Below are positions 39,625 through 50,201 of a stretch of DNA of 64,000 nt, piece after piece. Source of the stretch: Luteimonas viscosa (GTDB lineage Bacteria > Pseudomonadota > Gammaproteobacteria > Xanthomonadales > Xanthomonadaceae); the NCBI RefSeq assembly GCF_008244685.1, contig NZ_VTFT01000001.1, forward strand, positions 1,219,248 to 1,283,247. The letters are read 5' to 3'. Position numbers and translations under genes: made by a program. Under the pieces are notes generated by a model that saw only the letters and a program-made list of their open reading frames with translations, ran no database searches and was not told where the DNA came from. Numbering within the stretch: the stretch's first letter is position 1; each line of letters starts with the position of its first letter.

Positions 39625-40079
39625 CCGCGCCGCTCCATCCACTCGAGGAAGCGCGCTCGCGCGACCATGCGCAACGCTTCGACCGCCTCCGCGTCGACAT
39701 CGGCACGGAAGGCACCATCGCGCAGCAGGGCGCCGGGCCCGTCGGTGAAAACGGCGTTCGGCATTCCACGATCGAGCAGTTGCAGCCAGTCGTCGCCCGC
39801 GCGCGTGGCGGCATCCGCATCGACGCGGCGCGCGGCCCGTCGAAGCAATTCCGACATCGCCGCGACCCGCGCCGGAAGCGTCGGCGCCGAGGAGACCGCC
39901 TCGTCGAACAGGCGTTCTGCCGCCCGCCGCCGGTGCCGGCGACGCAGGGACCACCAAGCCAGTGCGACGACGACCACCAGCAATCCTGCGCCCACGATCC
40001 ACCAGCCCGGCGCCGGCGGCCACCACGGCGGTGCCACCGGCGCATGCACGTCGCGCAGCGGCAGTTCGACCGGCGTCAC
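39621..40079 (-). CDS. DUF4381 family membrane protein
   Basis: The 152-residue protein begins at the GTG at 40079, whose GTGA overlaps the stop of the DUF58 gene. One membrane helix (WWIVGAGLLVVVVALAWW) follows a Pro/Trp-rich N-terminus (LRDVHAPVAPPWWPPAPG). The rest is an Arg-rich cytoplasmic helical part. This size and place between DUF58 and BatA are typical of DUF4381. It has no known activity and is presumably a structural partner of the Bat complex. The longer open frame upstream overlaps DUF58 and is not real. Confidence 0.82.
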   Translation of the reverse strand: MTPVELPLRDVHAPVAPPWWPPAPGWWIVGAGLLVVVVALAWWSLRRRHRRRAAERLFDEAVSSAPTLPARVAAMSELLRRAARRVDADAATRAGDDWLQLLDRGMPNAVFTDGPGALLRDGAFRADVDAEAVEALRMVARARFLEWMERRG

Positions 40080-41011
40080 CGGCGACCAACCTGCGGCAGC
40101 CACGACTGGCTCGGCGCGTCGGCCGACAGCATTTCGACCCGGACACCCCGCGCGCGCAGCGTTTCCGCGGCCTGCAGCGCCGCGCCCGGAAAGGCCGCTT
40201 CCCAGCGCCGGCGCTGGCTGGCGGATGCCAGGTCGGGCTCGATGCGGCGGCCCGCACTGAGCAGCGGCAGTCGCTGCGCGGGCGGTGCGCGCTCGATCGG
40301 GTCGTCGATCAGCACCACCACCACCTCGTGGTGGCCGGTGAGCGAGGGCCAGGTCTCCACCGGCACCCGGGCGACGCTGCCGGCGTCTGCCAGCACCAGC
40401 AGCCTCGCGCCGGGGCGCAGCAGCCGTCGCGCCCGGTCGAGCGCGACGGACAGCCCGGCATCGTCGCCGGGTGGCCTGGCGTACCAGCGCACCAGGGCAT
40501 CGAGCACGCGCAGCACGCCACGCGGCCCGCCGGCAGGAGGCACCAGCGCATCGGTACCACCACCACGCAGCGCCGCGATCCGGTCGCCATCGCGCAGCGC
40601 CGCCCACGCAGCGACCGCGCCCGCGCGCGCGGCCTGGACGGACTTGAAGCGTACCCGGGTGCCGAAGAACAGCTCCGGCGAAGTGTCCGCCACGATCAGG
40701 CTCAGCCGTTCGCGCTCGGCGTGGAACAGCTTGGTATGCATGCGTCCGCTGCGGGCGGTCAGGCGCCAGTCGATGTGGCGCGCATCGTCGCCCTGCGCGT
40801 ATTCGCGCGATTCGGCATATTCCATGCCGCGACCGCGCTGCATCGACGGCGCCGGGCCGCTGATCCCGAGGCGGCCGCGCCGGGGGACGTGCCGCGCCTG
40901 CGCCACGCCACGCAGTGCGACGAGTTCGGACAGGGTCGGCACGATGCCGTCCGTGCCGGGAGGCACGACTGCGGCCTGTCGCGCGCGGTTTCCGGATGCG
41001 GGAAAGGCCAT
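40076..41011 (-). CDS. DUF58 domain-containing protein
   Basis: The 311-residue protein carries the DUF58 hallmark, GMEYAESREYAQGDDARHID followed by WRLTAR (about residues 62-87), then VWA-like strands (RLSLIVADTSPELFFG, RLLVLADAGSVARV). DUF58 genes almost always follow a MoxR ATPase gene and are thought to be its partner in assembling or regulating VWA proteins. Here the MoxR gene is 174 bases upstream on the same strand. The ATG at 41011 gives a normal length; it lacks the N-terminal membrane helices found in longer DUF58 proteins. Confidence 0.88.
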   Translation of the reverse strand: MAFPASGNRARQAAVVPPGTDGIVPTLSELVALRGVAQARHVPRRGRLGISGPAPSMQRGRGMEYAESREYAQGDDARHIDWRLTARSGRMHTKLFHAERERLSLIVADTSPELFFGTRVRFKSVQAARAGAVAAWAALRDGDRIAALRGGGTDALVPPAGGPRGVLRVLDALVRWYARPPGDDAGLSVALDRARRLLRPGARLLVLADAGSVARVPVETWPSLTGHHEVVVVLIDDPIERAPPAQRLPLLSAGRRIEPDLASASQRRRWEAAFPGAALQAAETLRARGVRVEMLSADAPSQSWLPQVGRR

Positions 41012-41185
41012 GGATCGCCTCGACCGCGCCTCAGGCGCGCGTTTCCGCGTGATCGCCCGGCATGCAGGGAAAACGCCGATGGATCACCGGCAGGCGATGC
41101 GGCCCGATGCCATGAGCGCGGAACCCGTCGGCAAACCCGTCCCATGCCGATCCGCGGGGTGCGAGGGCGGGTGCGACCCGGAGGC

Positions 41186-42178
41186 TCACGGCAGCGGCAC
41201 CTTCGCCAGCAGCTCCGCCACCAGCCGATCGCCGTCCCACCCCTCGGCGGTGGCTTCGTAGCTGGGCAGCACGCGGTGGCGCAACACGTCCGGCGCCACT
41301 GCGCGCACGTCGTCCGGGGTGACGAAATCGCGTCCCGCCAGCCAGGCATGCGCGCGCGCGCAGCGTTCCAGCGCGATCGAACCGCGCGGACTCGCGCCCC
41401 AGGCGATGCGCCGCGCCAGCGCCGCGTCGTAGCGGGCCGCGTCGCGCGAAGCCAGCACCAGCTCCACCAGATAGCGCTCCACCGCGGGCGCGACATGCAG
41501 GTCGAGGACCGCCGCGCGGGCCGCGAACACGTCGGCCTGCGGCATCGGCGCGAAGGTCCGCGCCACCGGCTGCAGCGCGGCGCGTGCGCGTTCGCGGGCG
41601 AGCCGCAGGATCTCGGTTTCGGTGTCGATCTCGGGGTAGCCGATGCGCACGTGCATCAGGAAGCGATCGAGTTGCGCTTCCGGCAGCGGGAAGGTGCCTT
41701 CCTGCTCGATCGGATTCTGGGTCGCCATCACCAGGAACAGCGGCGGCAGCGCGTAGGTCTGGCGGCCCACGGTGACCTGGCGCTCGCCCATCGCTTCGAG
41801 CAGGGCCGACTGGACCTTGGCCGGTGCGCGGTTGATCTCGTCGGCGAGCAGCAGCGAATGGAAGATCGGCCCGGGCACGAATTCGAACCGCGCGTCCTGC
41901 GGTCGCCAGATCTCGGTGCCGGTGAGGTCGGCCGGCAGCAGGTCGGGCGTGAACTGCACGCGGGCGAAGTCGGCCTCGACCCGGGCGGCCAGCGCGCGGA
42001 TGGCGGTCGTCTTCGCCAGCCCGGGCGCGCCTTCCACCAGCAGGTGGCCGTCGGCGAGCAGGGCGACCAGCAGGCGTTCGACCAGGGCCGCCTGGCCGAC
42101 GATCTCGCCCGCCAGATCCAGGCGAAGCGCGGCGAATGCGGCGTGCAGGCGGGGAATGTCGTCGCGGGAGCTGTCCAT
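41186..42178 (-). CDS. MoxR family AAA+ ATPase
   Basis: The 330-residue cytoplasmic ATPase has a Walker A variant GAPGLAKTTAIRALA (GXXGXXKT), Walker B LLLADEINRAPAKVQSALLE, sensor 1 VMATQNPIEQEGTFPLPEAQ, an arginine-finger region DRFLMHVRIGYPE and sensor 2 near WGASPRGSIALERCARAHAW. MoxR proteins act as chaperones that mature VWA-domain complexes. I chose the ATG at 42178 (MDSSRDDIPRL) because AAGGG lies just upstream; in-frame ATGs at 42208 and 42229 are possible. It heads the Bat operon, though the 174-base gap to DUF58 is unusually long. It lies upstream of, but is not part of, the pil operon. Confidence 0.92.
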   Translation of the reverse strand: MDSSRDDIPRLHAAFAALRLDLAGEIVGQAALVERLLVALLADGHLLVEGAPGLAKTTAIRALAARVEADFARVQFTPDLLPADLTGTEIWRPQDARFEFVPGPIFHSLLLADEINRAPAKVQSALLEAMGERQVTVGRQTYALPPLFLVMATQNPIEQEGTFPLPEAQLDRFLMHVRIGYPEIDTETEILRLARERARAALQPVARTFAPMPQADVFAARAAVLDLHVAPAVERYLVELVLASRDAARYDAALARRIAWGASPRGSIALERCARAHAWLAGRDFVTPDDVRAVAPDVLRHRVLPSYEATAEGWDGDRLVAELLAKVPLP

Positions 42179-42282
42179 GGGGCCCTTGGCGTGAGCGTCA
42201 GCCTGCATTGGACCAGAGTTCCCACGCATGGTTCAGTGCCGAAGGCCATCGGCCTGCATGCGCAGACCGGTCCGGAAACGAA

Positions 42283-42304
42283 GACGGGGCCCTAAGGCCC
42301 CGTC
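42283..42304 (-). terminator. Intrinsic terminator of the pilMNOPQ operon
   Basis: GACGGGGCC-CTAA-GGCCCCGTC forms a perfect 9-bp stem with a 4-base loop, 26 bases after the pilQ stop. On the minus strand it is followed by TTCGTTTCC. Confidence 0.72.
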
Positions 42305-42329
42305 CTTGCTTGCCAGGCGGTCGCTCGGG

Positions 42330-44216
42330 TCAGCGCTGGGCGACGCGCAACACCTTGGGTGTGACGAAGATCAGCAACTCAGCCTTTTCGTCGTTCCGGC
42401 CGCGCCGCTTGAACAAGTTGCCGATGATCGGCAGATCGCCCAGGAACGGGACCTTTGATAGCTCGTTTCGGTTGCGGAACTCGTACACGCCACCAATCGA
42501 CACCGTCTGCCCGTCTTCGACAAGAACAGCTGTCGTGATCTCGCGCTTGTTGATCTGTGGAACAGAACCAAGGCCATCACCAACGGAAACAAAGCCCTCA
42601 ATCTCGTCCTTCTTCAGTGCCATGTTCAGGAACACGCGCCCGTCGTTGGTGATCGTCGGGGTGACCTTGAGTTCGAGCAGCACGTCCTTGAACTCCACCG
42701 TCGGAATGCTGTTGCTCTGACCACCAGTGACGGTCAGGTAACCCACCTCCTGCCCCTGGCGGATAATCGCCTCCTTCTGGTTGCTTGTGACAATCCGTGG
42801 ATTCGAGACAACCTCGCCCCGTTCCTCCTCCTGGAGCGCCGACAGTTCGACAGCCCAGTCGATCGTATTGCCGAGAATGGTGAATGCCAGTGACCCGGCT
42901 CCGGTGCCGGCAGGTGCGGAGAAGTTCAATCCACTGGAAGTCGCACCTGACCCTGTAAGCTCTCCGCCCCACGAAGCACGATCCTTCGAGCCCGAGACGC
43001 CGAACTTCGCACCGAGGTCACGAGCGAAGCTCTCTGTCGCGATCACGATGCGGGCTTCGATGACAACCTGGTCCACCGGCTTGTCGAGCATGGTGACGAG
43101 TCGCTTGATCTCGGACACGCGCTGCGGAATGTCGATCACGAGCAGCGTATTGGTACGACGGTCGAAGCTCAGGCTGCCGCGTCGGGACAGGAACCCCCGG
43201 CTTTCCTGCTGGCCCTGGCTTCCGCCGCCACCACCACCGCTGCCCATGCTGTTCTTGCTCTCCTCGGTCAACAGCTTGGCGATGTCTTCTGCGTTGCCAT
43301 AGCTGATCGGGATGTACTCCGTGACCATTTCGGCGCGGTCTTCCAGCTCGAGGCGCGCATCTTCCTTCGCCTTCTCGAAGCTTGCGATCTCGACTTGGGG
43401 GGCCACCCAGACCACGTTGCCGCTGCGGCGCTTGTCGAGCTGGCGCGCCTGCAGGACGATGTCGAGCGCCTGGTCCCAGGGCACATTGATCAGGCGCAGC
43501 GTCACGTTGCCGGTCACCGTATCGCTGGCGACGATGTTGAGGTTGGATTCCTCGGCGATCAGCTGCAGCACGGTGCGCACCGGCACGTCCTGGAAGTTGA
43601 ACGTGACCGGGCGACCGCTGTAGGTACGTGCTGCAGACGCCTGCGAGGTCGATGCGACCGCCTCTGGACTGCTGGCACCGACGGCACGATCCGGGGCGGT
43701 CGAGGTACGCGGCACGATCTCGACCACGTAGTCGCGACCGGTCTGGTAGGCCATCGACTCGAAGTTGCCCTGCGCGCTCAGCACCAGTTGCGCACCCTCG
43801 CCGCCCTGGCGGGCGTCGATGCGCTGGACCGGCGTGGCGAAGTCGGTGACGTTCAGCGGTCGCTGCAGCGCAGCCGGCAACGTGGCGTTGCCGATGTTGA
43901 CGATGACGCTGGATCCCTGGGTCCGCAGGTCGGGGTTCGCGCCGTCGCCGTCGAAGCGCAGGATCAGCTTGCCGGCACCGCCGTCGCCGCGCTTGAAGTC
44001 CACGGCCGAGACCGAGACGACACCGGGAACCTGCTTGGCGGGATCCGCGGACGCGACCTGCGCGATCGCCAGCAGCCCGGGGGCGTGCCCGCGCACGGCC
44101 GGCGCACCTGCCGCTGCGGAAGCCGACAGCAGGCCTGCGAAGAGGCCGATCGCCAGCGTCTGGACCGTGACGGCCTGCCGGGTCGGTTGCGGATTACGCA
44201 CTTTGGTGACGATCAT
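42330..44216 (-). CDS. pilQ: Type IV pilus secretin PilQ
   Basis: About 628 residues from the ATG at 44216 (AGGGGA 10 bases upstream). Order: signal peptide (VQTLAIGLFAGLLSASAAAG), a single AMIN-like domain (about 70-170; VSVSAVDFKRGDGGAGKLIL), a secretin/TonB short N-terminal domain (VTFNFQDVPVRTVLQLIAEE), an N1 domain with a Gly-rich loop (SGGGGGGSQGQQ) and the secretin core (VDQVVIEARIVIATESFARD, VPFLGDLPIIGNLFKRRGRN, ELLIFVTPKVL). It forms the outer-membrane ring through which the pilus exits. It is the last gene of pilMNOPQ, followed by a terminator. Some relatives have two AMIN domains; I can see only one clearly. Confidence 0.95.
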   Translation of the reverse strand: MIVTKVRNPQPTRQAVTVQTLAIGLFAGLLSASAAAGAPAVRGHAPGLLAIAQVASADPAKQVPGVVSVSAVDFKRGDGGAGKLILRFDGDGANPDLRTQGSSVIVNIGNATLPAALQRPLNVTDFATPVQRIDARQGGEGAQLVLSAQGNFESMAYQTGRDYVVEIVPRTSTAPDRAVGASSPEAVASTSQASAARTYSGRPVTFNFQDVPVRTVLQLIAEESNLNIVASDTVTGNVTLRLINVPWDQALDIVLQARQLDKRRSGNVVWVAPQVEIASFEKAKEDARLELEDRAEMVTEYIPISYGNAEDIAKLLTEESKNSMGSGGGGGGSQGQQESRGFLSRRGSLSFDRRTNTLLVIDIPQRVSEIKRLVTMLDKPVDQVVIEARIVIATESFARDLGAKFGVSGSKDRASWGGELTGSGATSSGLNFSAPAGTGAGSLAFTILGNTIDWAVELSALQEEERGEVVSNPRIVTSNQKEAIIRQGQEVGYLTVTGGQSNSIPTVEFKDVLLELKVTPTITNDGRVFLNMALKKDEIEGFVSVGDGLGSVPQINKREITTAVLVEDGQTVSIGGVYEFRNRNELSKVPFLGDLPIIGNLFKRRGRNDEKAELLIFVTPKVLRVAQR

Positions 44217-44232
44217 CTTTGACTTCCCCTGA

Positions 44233-44772
44233 TCAATTGTCTTCGAGCGCAACCGAAGCCGGCCGTTCCAGCCAGCCGCCAGCGCCATCCGGCACGAGTT
44301 CGACGAGATCGATTCTATCTTCATGCACGCTGGTCACCCGGCCGTCGTTCTGGCCCATGTAGACGCCGGCCGACACGCGATAGGTCACCTTGTCGGGCGC
44401 CATCACCAGCGCGACCATGCCCGGCCCGGTATGCAGCGTGCCCACCATGTCGAGGCTGTCCAGCGGGAACTGCTCGAGCGTCTGCTTGCGGCGGTTGGAA
44501 TCCGGCCTCGGACCGCTGCCGCTGCCGTCGTCGCTGAACACGGCGCTGAAGGGATCGCGAAGATCCTGCGCCGCGTACTCGAAGGTCTCGAACTGTTGCA
44601 TGACCGGCAGCGGGTCGAGCGGTGGCGCTGGACGCGCCTTCACGTTGGCGACCCACTCCTCGAGGTTCGGTGCCTCGCCTGGCGTACTGGTGATTCCGCG
44701 CACGCAACCTGCGAGCGCCAGGACCAGCACGCATGCCGCGATCGTCCCGGTGGTATTCGACGTCCTGCGCAT
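44233..44772 (-). CDS. pilP: Type IV pilus lipoprotein PilP
   Basis: The 179-residue lipoprotein (lipobox LALAGC, cysteine near residue 22) has a flexible Pro-rich linker and a C-terminal HR domain (LDSLDMVGTLHTGPGMVALV, YRVSAGVYMGQNDGRVTSVH). PilP links the inner-membrane PilN/PilO pair to the PilQ secretin. It starts one base after the pilO stop and ends 16 bases before pilQ. The open frame upstream of 44772 overlaps pilO and is spurious. Confidence 0.93.
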   Translation of the reverse strand: MRRTSNTTGTIAACVLVLALAGCVRGITSTPGEAPNLEEWVANVKARPAPPLDPLPVMQQFETFEYAAQDLRDPFSAVFSDDGSGSGPRPDSNRRKQTLEQFPLDSLDMVGTLHTGPGMVALVMAPDKVTYRVSAGVYMGQNDGRVTSVHEDRIDLVELVPDGAGGWLERPASVALEDN

Positions 44773-44773
44773 G

Positions 44774-45448
44774 TCAGCGTGCCCCCCCGGCAGCCGCGGC
44801 CGCGGCCTCTTCCTGAGCGGCGGCCTCTTCTTCGTCGAGATAGCGATAGGTCTTGACCGTGCCCGCGAGCTCCAGGCTCGAATTGGGCCCGATCGCCGCC
44901 GGTGCGTCGCCGCTCGCGCCACGCGGACGCAGCGAAATGTCGTGCATCGTCATGATCACCACCCGCGGCAGCGAAGCCACGCCGCTGACGAACGCGCCGA
45001 ACTGGTGATAGGTCCCCACCATCTTCAGTTCGATCGGCTTCTCGGCGTAGAACTCCTTGGGCGCCTCCGGACCCGGCTTGAACAGCTCGTTGCTGATACC
45101 CGTGGCCAGCGCGGTCTGTGAAATGTCGTTGATCAGCGCGGGCATCTCCGTGCGGCTGGGCAGCTGCCGCAGCATCTGCTGCAGCTGCTGCTCCATCTGC
45201 ACCAGTTGCTGCTTGAGCGGCTCGAGGTTGGCGGCCCGCCCCTGCTTCTCCTCGAAATCGGCCCGGAGCTCGGATTCGGTGCGCTCCAGCCCCTTGAGTT
45301 CCGTTCCCTTCGGTCGCGTCACCAGGTACCAGAGCAGGCCGAAGATCAGCAGGCCGATCAGCACGCAGAAGCCGATCTTGTACTCGCGCGGCCACGCGCC
45401 CATGTTGTTGAAGTCGAGCTCACGCAGCGAAACCTTCTTCTTGTTCAC
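44774..45448 (-). CDS. pilO: Type IV pilus inner-membrane component PilO
   Basis: The 224-residue protein has a basic N-terminus (MNKKKVSLRELDFNNMG), one membrane helix (KIGFCVLIGLLIFGLLWYLV), a coiled coil (GLERTESELRADFEEKQGRA onward) and a ferredoxin-like periplasmic core (ELKMVGTYHQFGAFVSGVAS). It ends in an alanine/glutamate-rich tail, EEEAAAQEEAAAAAAGG, that is probably disordered. It dimerises with PilN to align the pilus machine. Its ATG overlaps the pilN stop by 4 bases. Confidence 0.93.
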   Translation of the reverse strand: MNKKKVSLRELDFNNMGAWPREYKIGFCVLIGLLIFGLLWYLVTRPKGTELKGLERTESELRADFEEKQGRAANLEPLKQQLVQMEQQLQQMLRQLPSRTEMPALINDISQTALATGISNELFKPGPEAPKEFYAEKPIELKMVGTYHQFGAFVSGVASLPRVVIMTMHDISLRPRGASGDAPAAIGPNSSLELAGTVKTYRYLDEEEAAAQEEAAAAAAGGAR

Positions 45449-46190
45449 TGGGCAGCTCCTTCGGCAGGCGCAGTCGTCGCCGCAGGCTCCGCGGCAGGTT
45501 CGGCCGCAGGCTCATCCGCGAGCGCTTCAGCGGCCGGAGCGGCCGAAGCCGCCGCCGCATCGGCAGGCGCATCGGCCGGCGCCGCCGGCTCGGCATTGAC
45601 CGGAGGCACCGGGTCGGGGATGCCGTCGCCATCCTCGTCCTTCGGCGCGTTGGGGTTGGCCAGCTGGACCGACAGGCTGAAGCTGTACGGCAGGCCGGCG
45701 ACGCCGTCGCGCGCCTCGATGATCGACAGGTCCGGCTTGGTCATCCAGCCCGAACCCTCGAGATTGCGCATGTAGGTGCTGACGCGCGAGTTGGACTGCG
45801 AGCGCCCCTCCAGCGTCAGCTTCTCGCCTTCCTGCTTGATCGTCGTCAGGATCACGCCGTCGGGAATGGTGCGCACCAGCGAATCGAACAGGTGGACCAT
45901 CTGCGAGCGGTTGGCCTGCAGCTGTTCGATCACCTCCTTGCGCGCCAGCAGCCGTGCCCGCTGCCGGTCGAGTTCGTCGATCTCGACGATCTTGGTGTCG
46001 ACCTCGGCGATCTGCGCTTCCAGGTAGGCGTTGCGCTCCTGCTGCCCGGAGATCTGCGCGTTGTAGTACATGTTGAACAGGAACCACAGCGCCAGACCGG
46101 CCAGGGCCGCCAGCGCCAGCATCACGCCGAAGTCCTTCTGGCGCTGCTTGCGGCGCTCGGCGCGCCACGGGAGTAGGTTGATCCGGGCCA

Positions 46191-46191
<1 letters not shown>
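45445..46191 (-). CDS. pilN: Type IV pilus inner-membrane component PilN
   Basis: The 248-residue protein starts with the cytoplasmic peptide MARINLLPWRAERRKQRQKD, whose INLLPWR motif binds the groove of PilM. It then has one membrane helix (MLALAALAGLALWFLFNMYY), a coiled coil (QERNAYLEAQIAEVDTKIVE) and a periplasmic core (PDGVILTTIKQEGEKLTLEG). The last 70 residues are an Ala/Pro/Glu-rich repeat-like tail, longer than in most PilN proteins. It overlaps pilM by one base and pilO by four. Confidence 0.94.
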
Positions 46192-47273
<1,082 letters not shown>

Positions 47274-47300
47274 TTACGTGCGCAACGTGCCCCGGAGCAT

Positions 47301-47329
47301 TAAATAACGGACTTTTCATCCGGTGGCAA
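47301..47329 (-). promoter_or_regulatory. Possible promoter of pilMNOPQ
   Basis: TTGCCA (47329-47324) and TATTTA (47306-47301) are separated by 17 bases on the minus strand, predicting a start near 47294 and a leader of about 45 bases. The -35 matches consensus at five of six positions, the -10 only at three. Confidence 0.35.
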
Positions 47330-47473
47330 CTATCGATTCACCAGAGCGTGCCGGAATGCCCGGGTTGGGGCCAACCCTGCCCTTCCGCGACACCCGACGC
47401 AAAGTCCGTGCCGACCCGCCGCGCATGCCGCATCCGGGGTGGCCGGCCCGGCAAGGTCGGCAACGGCTCCCTC

Positions 47474-47488
47474 TATACTTGCGCGCCT
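47474..47488 (+). promoter_or_regulatory. -10 box very close to the PBP1A start
   Basis: TATACT at 47474-47479 ends 9 bases before the ATG at 47489, implying a leader of only a few bases. There is no Shine-Dalgarno sequence. No clear -35 box is seen. Confidence 0.35.
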
Positions 47489-50062
47489 ATGTCCAGTCCC
47501 GACCCCCGGCCGCCCCGGAAGAAATCCCGTCCCCTGCTCCGCTTCCTGCGCTGGGCCCTGCTCGCCTGCGTGGTGCTCGGACTGGCCGCCGCGGCCGTCG
47601 GCGGACTCGTGTACTACACGGTGTCCTCGAAGCTGCCCGAGGTGCAGAGCCTGCGCGACGTCGAGATGCAGGAGCCGATGTACGTCTACTCGCGCGACGG
47701 CAAGCTGATCGCGCTGTTCGGCGAGATGCGCCGCTACCCGGTGCGGATCGAGGACGTGCCCGAACGGCTCAAGCAGGCCTTCCTCGCCACCGAGGACGCG
47801 CGCTTCTACGAGCACGGCGGCGTCGACTACAAGGGCGTGGCGCGCGCGATCTGGCTGATCGCCAAGACCGGCTCGAAGGAAGGCGTGCCCGGCGGTTCGA
47901 CCATCACCCAGCAGGTGGCGCGCCAGTTCTACCTCAGCCCGGAAGTCAGCTACACCCGCAAGTTCGCCGAGATGCTGCTCGCCCGGAAGATGGAGCAGGA
48001 ACTGAGCAAGGACGAGATCTTCGAGCTCTACCTCAACAAGAGCTTCTTCGGCAATCGCTCCTACGGCGTGGTCGCCGCGGCCGAGTTCTACTACGGCAAG
48101 ACCCTGGCCGAACTCGACCTGGACGAGATGGCGTCATTGGCCGCCATCCCCAAGTTTCCCTCCAGCGGCAACCCGCTGAGCAATCCCACCCGGGCGCGCC
48201 AGCGCCGTGACGACTATGTGCTGGCACGCATGCGCGAACTCGATTTCATCAGCGAGGCCGAATACCGGCAGGCGCGCGCGGTGCCGATGCACGCCAAGCC
48301 GCACGAACGGCCGGTGGAGGCCTATGCGCCCTACGTGGCGGAGATGGTGCGCCAGGAAATGGAGGCGCGTTTCGGCGGCGACGTCCTGACCAAGGGCTAC
48401 CACGTCACCACCACCATCGACCCGGTGCTGCAGACCGCCGCGGACGCCGCCGTGCGCAGCGGGCTGGCGGTCTACGACCATCGCCACGGCTGGACCGGAA
48501 AGCCCGAGCAGGTGTTCGAACTCGCCCCCGACGAAGATCCCGCCACCGTCGCCGCCCGCCTGCGCGGGATCCCGGCCCAGAGCGGCCTGATGCCGGCGAT
48601 CGTGCTGGGCACCGGCAACGCGACCGCCGACGTGGTGCTCGCCGACGGCACCACGGTGACGCTCGATGCCGCCAGCAGCCGCTGGACCGGCAAGCACCCG
48701 GCCGCCCTGCTCGCGCGCGGCGAGCTGGTACGCGTGAAGCGCATCGAGACCCCGGCCAAACCGGCTGCGCAGGCCGCCGACGGGGAAGATGCCGCAGCCG
48801 ACGCGCCGCCCGCCATCAGCTGGCAACTCGATCAGCTGCCGCGGGCGCAGGCCACGCTGGTGTCCCTGGAACCCGACACCGGGGCGCTTCGCGCGCTGGT
48901 GGGCGGCTTCAGCTATGCCGGCAACAAGTTCAACCGCACCACCCAGGCGCGCCGGCAGCCCGGGTCGAGCTTCAAGCCCTTCATCTATGCGGCCGCGTTC
49001 GAGCGCGGGTTCAACCCGGCCTCGATCGTGCTCGATGCACCGGTCGTGTTCCGGATGCGCCGCGGGCAGGACTGGCGCCCGCAGAACGACGATGGCCGCT
49101 TCGCCGGCCCGATGCGCCTGCGCGAGGCGCTGGTGCGCTCGCGCAACCTGGTCTCGGTGCGCCTGCTCGACGCGATCGGCGTCGACTATGCACGCCGCTA
49201 TATCAGCCATTTCGGTTTCGAGGAAGCGGAACTGCCGCCCAACCTCTCGATCTCGCTGGGCACGCCGTCGCTGTCGCCGCTTTCGGTCGCGAGGGGCTAT
49301 GCGGTGTTCGCCAACGGCGGTTTCCGCATCACGCCGTGGTTCATCGACGAAGTGCGGGACCGCAACGGCGAGGTCGTCTTCAAGGAAAACCCGCCGGTGG
49401 CGTGCCGCGGCTGCGGCGCCGGCAACCGTGCGATCCAGGTGGCGCGCGCGAACGTGGTGGACGGCTTCGACCTGGGTCCGGCGCGGCCCGCACCGGTGAC
49501 GACCGCACCCGGCGCCGACGGCGACGAAGCCGGGACCGGGGCCGAACCGGAGGAACTTGCGGAAGACGCGATCCTCGCCCCGCGCGCGATCGACGAGCGC
49601 GTGGCCTACCAGCTGGTCTCGATGATGCGCGACGTGGTCCAGCGCGGCACCGGCACCGCGGCAAGGGTACTCGGCCGCGAAGACGTCGGCGGCAAGACCG
49701 GCTCCACCAACGACCATCGCGACGCCTGGTTCTCCGGCTTCGGCGGCAACCTGGTGACCTCGGTGTGGGTGGGTCGCGACGACAACCGCTCGCTCGGCTA
49801 CCGCGAATATGGCGGACGCGCCGCATTGCCGATCTGGATCGACTACATGCGCGTGGCCCTGGAGGATGTCCCGCTGGCTGCCAACGAGCCTCCGCAAGGC
49901 ATGGTCCAGGTCGCGGTCACGGCCGGGGGGCAGTTGCTGCCAACCACGTCCAGCGGCGGCATTGTCGAGTACGTCAAGGTCGAGGATCTCGATCGCATGC
50001 AGGCGGCGAACGAGTTCGAGTTCGACGACATGCCGGCCGAGGAAGCGTTCGACATCTTCTGA
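47489..50062 (+). CDS. mrcA: Penicillin-binding protein 1A, bifunctional peptidoglycan synthase
   Basis: The 857-residue protein has a short cytoplasmic start ([18 protein letters not shown]), one membrane helix and a glycosyltransferase domain ([38 protein letters not shown]). An OB-like insert follows, then a transpeptidase domain with SXXK in [22 protein letters not shown] in [11 protein letters not shown] and KTG in [19 protein letters not shown]. It polymerises and cross-links cell-wall glycan at the membrane surface. A cysteine pair in [12 protein letters not shown] lies before the KTG motif. The 76 codons of open frame before 47489 are not coding. Divergent from pilM. Confidence 0.96.
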   Translation: MSSPDPRPPRKKSRPLLRFLRWALLACVVLGLAAAAVGGLVYYTVSSKLPEVQSLRDVEMQEPMYVYSRDGKLIALFGEMRRYPVRIEDVPERLKQAFLATEDARFYEHGGVDYKGVARAIWLIAKTGSKEGVPGGSTITQQVARQFYLSPEVSYTRKFAEMLLARKMEQELSKDEIFELYLNKSFFGNRSYGVVAAAEFYYGKTLAELDLDEMASLAAIPKFPSSGNPLSNPTRARQRRDDYVLARMRELDFISEAEYRQARAVPMHAKPHERPVEAYAPYVAEMVRQEMEARFGGDVLTKGYHVTTTIDPVLQTAADAAVRSGLAVYDHRHGWTGKPEQVFELAPDEDPATVAARLRGIPAQSGLMPAIVLGTGNATADVVLADGTTVTLDAASSRWTGKHPAALLARGELVRVKRIETPAKPAAQAADGEDAAADAPPAISWQLDQLPRAQATLVSLEPDTGALRALVGGFSYAGNKFNRTTQARRQPGSSFKPFIYAAAFERGFNPASIVLDAPVVFRMRRGQDWRPQNDDGRFAGPMRLREALVRSRNLVSVRLLDAIGVDYARRYISHFGFEEAELPPNLSISLGTPSLSPLSVARGYAVFANGGFRITPWFIDEVRDRNGEVVFKENPPVACRGCGAGNRAIQVARANVVDGFDLGPARPAPVTTAPGADGDEAGTGAEPEELAEDAILAPRAIDERVAYQLVSMMRDVVQRGTGTAARVLGREDVGGKTGSTNDHRDAWFSGFGGNLVTSVWVGRDDNRSLGYREYGGRAALPIWIDYMRVALEDVPLAANEPPQGMVQVAVTAGGQLLPTTSSGGIVEYVKVEDLDRMQAANEFEFDDMPAEEAFDIF

Positions 50063-50145
50063 GTATCGCCGGGCCCTCCCTGCGGCGGGAGCACCGCCCG
50101 CGTTTCCGGCAACCGCCGCCAGCTGCAACACGCGACCGGTTCGCG

Positions 50146-50173
50146 TTGACGTTTCCGGCGCATAGGGTACAGT
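50146..50173 (+). promoter_or_regulatory. Sigma-70-type promoter of the gene at 50202
   Basis: TTGACG (50146-50151) and TACAGT (50168-50173) are spaced by 16 bases, giving a start near 50180. GGGGGA then lies just before the ATG at 50202. The -35 matches consensus at five of six positions and the -10 at four of six. Confidence 0.5.
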
Positions 50174-50201
50174 CGGCGCGACGCCGTACCGGGGGATCGT
50201 G

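Noticed and set aside
41031..41240. Small minus-strand frame in the MoxR-DUF58 gap
   Set aside because: It overlaps the MoxR 3' end and has no recognisable motif; it may be nothing, so it was not annotated.
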